Source of the DNA: Klebsiella pneumoniae | Lineage (GTDB): Bacteria; Myxococcota_A; UBA796; SXON01 | Length of the DNA stretch: 64,000 bases | Direction of reading: 5' to 3' | Assembly: GCA_945861635.1 (NCBI GenBank) | Contig: CAMAWH010000009.1 | Location: 62,001 to 126,000, forward strand | Shown: piece by piece, positions 61,017 through 64,000 of the stretch | Position numbering within the stretch: position 1 is the first letter of the stretch | Layout: every line of letters begins with the position of its first letter | The notes under the pieces: model-generated | Database searches by the model: none | Seen by the model: the letters and a program-made list of their open reading frames with translations, nothing else | What the model was told of the DNA's origin: nothing | Program-made: the position numbers and the translations under genes

Positions 61017-61828
61017 GACGCAACCTCCCGTTCTCCGAAGCCCATCCAGCGCTTGAAGGCGGTCCACGCAGTATCGGGTTCCTCCGTGGCAACGAAGGGA
61101 AGATCCGTCTCGCCGAGTATTCGGCGCGCAATGCGACGATACGCCTCACCTACAATCGACTTCTCGTCGAAGGCCGCTGGGGTCCCGCGGTTGGCGCTGA
61201 CGATCACGTCCTCACTATCGGGGACCATGCCGATCATCGGAATCGCCAGGATCTCAAGGATGTCTTCCTTGTTCATCATGTCGCCGCGCTTGACCATCTT
61301 GGCGCGGAATCGGTTCACGATGAGCTGTGGCTCCGGGAGTTCGGCCGCTTCGACCAAACCGATGATCCGGTCGGCGTCGCGAATCGAACTCACCTCAGGC
61401 GTAACGACGACGATGGCGCGATCCGCACCGGCGATGGAGTTCTTGAAGCCCTGCTCGATGCCGGCGGGGCAGTCGATGAGCACGAAGTCGAACTCGGCCT
61501 TGAGGTCGGCGACGAGCTTTTTCATGGCGTCGGGACTGACCGCATTCTTGTCACGCGTCTGTGCGGCGGGAAGGAGAAAGAGCCCGTCCACACGCTTGTC
61601 CTTGATGAGCGCCTGCCGCAGGCGGCATTCACCCTCGATCACGTGCACGATGTCGTACACGATGCGGTTTTCAAGGCCGAGGATCACGTCGAGATTCCGT
61701 AGACCGATGTCGGCGTCCACCACACACACCTTCTTCCCGTTCATTGCAAGTGCAACGCCGAGATTTGCGGTGGTGGTGGTCTTGCCGACTCCTCCTTTTC
61801 CGGACGTGATGACGATGCATTCACTCAT
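61013..61828 (-). CDS. minD: Septum site-determining ATPase MinD
   Basis: Deviant Walker A GKGGVGKTTTT near the N-terminus, then VVDADIGLRNLD, DCPAGIEQGFKN, and the C-terminal membrane-targeting amphipathic helix (WTAFKRWMGF). 271 residues. Binds membrane as ATP dimer and recruits MinC. Overlaps minC by 4 bases upstream and minE downstream. Confidence 0.98.
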   Translation of the reverse strand: MSECIVITSGKGGVGKTTTTANLGVALAMNGKKVCVVDADIGLRNLDVILGLENRIVYDIVHVIEGECRLRQALIKDKRVDGLFLLPAAQTRDKNAVSPDAMKKLVADLKAEFDFVLIDCPAGIEQGFKNSIAGADRAIVVVTPEVSSIRDADRIIGLVEAAELPEPQLIVNRFRAKMVKRGDMMNKEDILEILAIPMIGMVPDSEDVIVSANRGTPAAFDEKSIVGEAYRRIARRILGETDLPFVATEEPDTAWTAFKRWMGFGEREVAS

Positions 61829-62637
61829 GTGGTCTCCTTTGAGGCGTGGGTCGGAGCACGACCGCGGTAGGGTTCGACGGTGATGCCGCCTTGTGAAATA
61901 AATGCGATCTCCGGTGCATAGGCGCGAGTCGGACGATCGGGTTCGGAGTCAATGGACAAACCGATGACCTTTCCGATGCGGAGTTGGGTCGGGCGGAGGT
62001 CGAAGGCGATGATGAACGCCTTCTCGTCACGCGTGCCGGCGTGGGCCAAGCCCTTCAACGCGCCGAACACGAGGATGTTGCCTCCTGCGATGATGTGCGC
62101 GCCCGGATTTACGTCCCCAAACACCTGCACGTCTCCTTGGAAGCGAATCACGCCGCCGGAGCGAATCGTGCCGTGGTGCGAGAGTACCCGGCCGCTGCCT
62201 TCGTCCTCCGCCTCATCATCCGCCACCGGCCCGGCTACGATCTCGGTAGCGGATTCCTCAACCGTTGGCTCCAGGACGAGCGCGATGGCGGTGGTTTCGG
62301 CGATGCCCGTGGGACTGATCTTCAGCTTCAACTCGCGCTCGGCCATGCGTTGAATTGCGTCTGACGGGCAGGACAGGCCGATGACTTCCACCTCGAAATC
62401 GTCTTTCAGCAGGTGGACGAGCCGCCGAATTTCGAGCATGTCGAGATCACGCGTCGTGAGTTCCAACCGCACGCGAGCGCCTGCAAATTGGCCGCCCGCA
62501 AACAATTCGCGGAGCGTGAGTCGGAGCGCGTCGAAGCGCATGATCGGCGGAAGTGGGAGGACGAGAACGCCACCGGGCGCCGAACGCAGTTGCATCGGTG
62601 CGGATTGAGCGGTCGCGCTTTGGGCGGGGAGCGCCAT
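61825..62637 (-). CDS. minC: Septum site-determining protein MinC
   Basis: The 270 residues have a N-terminal domain (about 25-110) and, after an acidic linker (VADDEAEDEG), the C-terminal right-handed beta-helix typical of MinC (SHHGTIRSGGVIRFQGDVQV, VNPGAHIIAGG). It inhibits FtsZ polymerisation. ATGA overlap with minD. Confidence 0.93.
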   Translation of the reverse strand: MALPAQSATAQSAPMQLRSAPGGVLVLPLPPIMRFDALRLTLRELFAGGQFAGARVRLELTTRDLDMLEIRRLVHLLKDDFEVEVIGLSCPSDAIQRMAERELKLKISPTGIAETTAIALVLEPTVEESATEIVAGPVADDEAEDEGSGRVLSHHGTIRSGGVIRFQGDVQVFGDVNPGAHIIAGGNILVFGALKGLAHAGTRDEKAFIIAFDLRPTQLRIGKVIGLSIDSEPDRPTRAYAPEIAFISQGGITVEPYRGRAPTHASKETT

Positions 62638-62745
62638 GGCGTTGCCGGGATGGGGAGTGAAGGATGGCGGGAGGACGGGGAGGCGGAAAGGATTCCGCCG
62701 GGGAGGTGTGGAGAGTCTACCACGTTCCCCGTCCGCGAAGCAAAA

Positions 62746-62775
62746 TAAATCTTGTCATGTCAAGAGACGTGTCAA
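62746..62775 (-). promoter_or_regulatory. Promoter region of minCDE-pilB
   Basis: Two TTGACA hexamers (62775-62770 and 62763-62758) spaced by 6 bases, followed by an AT-rich stretch with GATTTA (62751-62746) about 18 bases after the first. It lies about 110 bases upstream of the minC ATG. Confidence 0.4.
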
Positions 62776-62789
62776 GGGCAGCGCGATGA

Positions 62790-62806
62790 CCCCGTGTTCC
62801 GCGGGG
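62790..62806 (-). terminator. Hairpin after the lysoplasmalogenase gene
   Basis: CCCCG-loop-CGGGG, 5-bp stem with 7-base loop, immediately downstream of the TAG of the lysoplasmalogenase-like gene. No T-tract. Confidence 0.3.
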
Positions 62807-63391
62807 CTACCCGAGGCCGAGGACGGCCGCCGAGAGTAGGAGCAAGGCACCGTAGTACGTCGTCATCACGACGGCCGTCCCCCCTCGAATCGGCGCTCGG
62901 AACCGATCAAGCGCCAGCACCGCGTCGGATGCGATGAACGTCATCCCCCCCGCGAAAGCGATTGGCGAAATCGTTGACGCCATGATCGCCATCCCGCCGA
63001 GTGCGCCCGCGTAGAGCGGAACCGCGAACCTGAGCACGCCGCGAAGGTGCGGAAGGAGCAGGACGAGCATGAGCACTGTCGCGATTGCGACAGGCACAAC
63101 CGCCCAGATCGGCGGCGCGATATCGCTCATCGTGGCGAAGGAAACGATGAACAGGACGTGGCCGACGAGAAAGGAAGCCAATCCGTGGAGGAACCATTGC
63201 TTCGGCCAGAGCAGGAACAGGTCGCCCAGAGCGCAGCAGCCAAAGGCCGACGCGACCAGCGGGCTTTCGGGTGCCGTCGCGAGCGCAAGCGTGATCGCCG
63301 GCGTGATTTTCAGGAGACCCTTTTTCCCGGCGCCCAGCAGGCCCAGGTAGGCCGCCGCGAGCGCTGCCGCCATCGTCCACAGCGGCGCCAT
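62807..63391 (-). CDS. YhhN/TMEM86-family protein, probable lysoplasmalogenase
   Basis: The 194 residues hold about seven membrane helices and the family pattern CCALGDLFLLWP with conserved Asp plus SDAVLALDRF near the end. The YhhN/TMEM86 family includes lysoplasmalogenases, which cleave vinyl-ether lysophospholipids. ATG at 63391 overlaps the glutaredoxin stop (TGATG). Confidence 0.85.
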   Translation of the reverse strand: MAPLWTMAAALAAAYLGLLGAGKKGLLKITPAITLALATAPESPLVASAFGCCALGDLFLLWPKQWFLHGLASFLVGHVLFIVSFATMSDIAPPIWAVVPVAIATVLMLVLLLPHLRGVLRFAVPLYAGALGGMAIMASTISPIAFAGGMTFIASDAVLALDRFRAPIRGGTAVVMTTYYGALLLLSAAVLGLG

Positions 63392-63648
63392 CAGCTTGCG
63401 TTCAACAGCGCGTCGAGGCCGCCAGCGCGGTCGAGCGCGCGCAAGTCATCGTACCCGCCAACGTGGGTGTCGCCGATGTAGATTTGGGGAACCGTTCGTC
63501 GGCCCGAGCGCTCCACCAGAGCGTCGCGCCCGGCATCATTTCCCGTGAGGTCGACTTCGGTGAACGGAACCCTTTTTTGCGTGAGGAAGGACTTTGCTGC
63601 GCGGCAGTACGAGCAAAACGTCGTTGAGTAGATGGTGACGGGTTTCAT
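63391..63648 (-). CDS. Glutaredoxin
   Basis: ATG 63648. The 85 residues carry a dithiol site CSYC, the cis-Pro loop TVPQIYI and GGYDDL near the C-terminus, all of the GrxC type. It reduces disulfides via glutathione. An upstream in-frame extension is shadow. Confidence 0.94.
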   Translation of the reverse strand: MKPVTIYSTTFCSYCRAAKSFLTQKRVPFTEVDLTGNDAGRDALVERSGRRTVPQIYIGDTHVGGYDDLRALDRAGGLDALLNAS

Positions 63649-63709
63649 TTCGGCATCGTAGGCACTGTGGGCGGGGAGGGCAAGCACGCGCGTCACGGGC
63701 ATGTCACCG

Positions 63710-64000
63710 TCAGACGCCGGTGAACAGCAAGTCCAGCGCGGCAATGATCGATGCCCTGTCGGCCGCGAGCGTTCCGACTCGGCCTCCCAGCGCGTGCATC
63801 GGTACGCCCGCTAGTTCGCGCGTGCTCATCACAACGGACTCTCCTTCTACGGTAAATGTGGGTTGAAGAGTGCTGATCGGGCGGGGTATCGCCGCTGCAC
63901 GGTATAGCGGAATCACGACTCGGCTGTTCAGGGTCGCAAGTACGTCGGCCTGAACATCCACCAGGTAGGGAATGTTGTCGCTGCTCCGGGAGGTGGAATT
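63710..64000 (-). CDS. ccdB: CcdB-family toxin (5' end outside window)
   Basis: The frame runs off the right edge; the visible part is 96 residues. It matches the CcdB fold and family pattern: IPYLVDVQADVL, SRVVIPL, then a late block ELAGVPMHALGG and the C-terminus ALDLLFTGV, corresponding to the DNA-gyrase-binding end. CcdB poisons DNA gyrase and is neutralised by CcdA, whose gene would be upstream, outside the window. It sits 61 bases before the glutaredoxin start. Confidence 0.85.
   Translation of the reverse strand, partial: NSTSRSSDNIPYLVDVQADVLATLNSRVVIPLYRAAAIPRPISTLQPTFTVEGESVVMSTRELAGVPMHALGGRVGTLAADRASIIAALDLLFTGV

Noticed and set aside
1..64000. tRNA or rRNA genes
   Set aside because: No cloverleaf-like T-arm (GGTTCGAATCC-type) or rRNA-like sequence was recognised by eye; a covariance search would be decisive.

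Overview
High-GC bacterial chromosome segment, densely coded (62 supported protein genes, no gap above about 240 bases, no rRNA, tRNA, CRISPR array or insertion sequence seen). The gene set suggests an uncultured deltaproteobacterial or Myxococcota-like lineage: many surface lipoproteins, MopE-type Asp-rich calcium-binding-like repeats, a Hanks-type kinase fused to a large TPR tail, a type IV pilus ATPase, minCDE, and several B12-binding radical SAM proteins. The taxonomic call is an inference from gene content only.

Layout. 0-4 kb: a partial secreted M19 dipeptidase, divergent from an exported discoidin/NHL protein and a lipoprotein. 4-9.3 kb: leftward HypA-like / malic enzyme (maeB) / hypothetical, then ExbB-ExbD. 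9.4-14 kb: rightward hrpB helicase and two TPR genes, the second a TPR-AAA+ fusion. 14-17.5 kb: asparaginase, an EpmC (EF-P hydroxylase)-like protein, aat, proline iminopeptidase and a lone Flp pilin. 17.5-22 kb: a leftward set with a 36-residue small protein, an XRE/SspB-like regulator, a clan GH-A glycosidase, a small exported acidic protein and a GH31 lipoprotein. 22-25 kb: beta-lactamase-fold hydrolase, purB, lipoprotein. 25-30 kb: phosphofructokinase, a degenerate half GH1-like protein, a sulfatase-fold lipoprotein and a radical SAM protein. 30-36 kb: pterin genes (folB, a RibD-C reductase, a folE variant) mixed with an ABC importer and a MOSC protein. 36-41.8 kb: TPR, HAD, MopE-like lipoprotein, SGNH hydrolase and a radical SAM protein that appears to start at CTG.

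41.9-51.8 kb is a tightly packed rightward run: fructose bisphosphatase, alpha/beta hydrolase, Ser/Thr kinase, aldehyde dehydrogenase, DUF429 and M1 aminopeptidase, most joined by 1-4 base overlaps or gaps under 10 bases. 51.9-58.9 kb: a GGDEF response regulator, a divergent ROK protein, an App1-like phosphatase, DUF2058, a third radical SAM protein and a GT-C-like membrane protein. 58.9-64 kb: leftward minCDE-pilB, preceded by lysoplasmalogenase, glutaredoxin and a ccdB toxin gene cut by the window edge.

Most worth following up: the folE variant lacking the His that corresponds to E. coli His179, coupled by overlapping codons to an ABC importer; lipoproteins whose signal peptides are only 6-8 residues long, three with starts locked by in-frame stops; the EpmC-like/aat pair; the half GH1-like protein; the unusual radical SAM cysteine spacing; and pilB directly behind minCDE.
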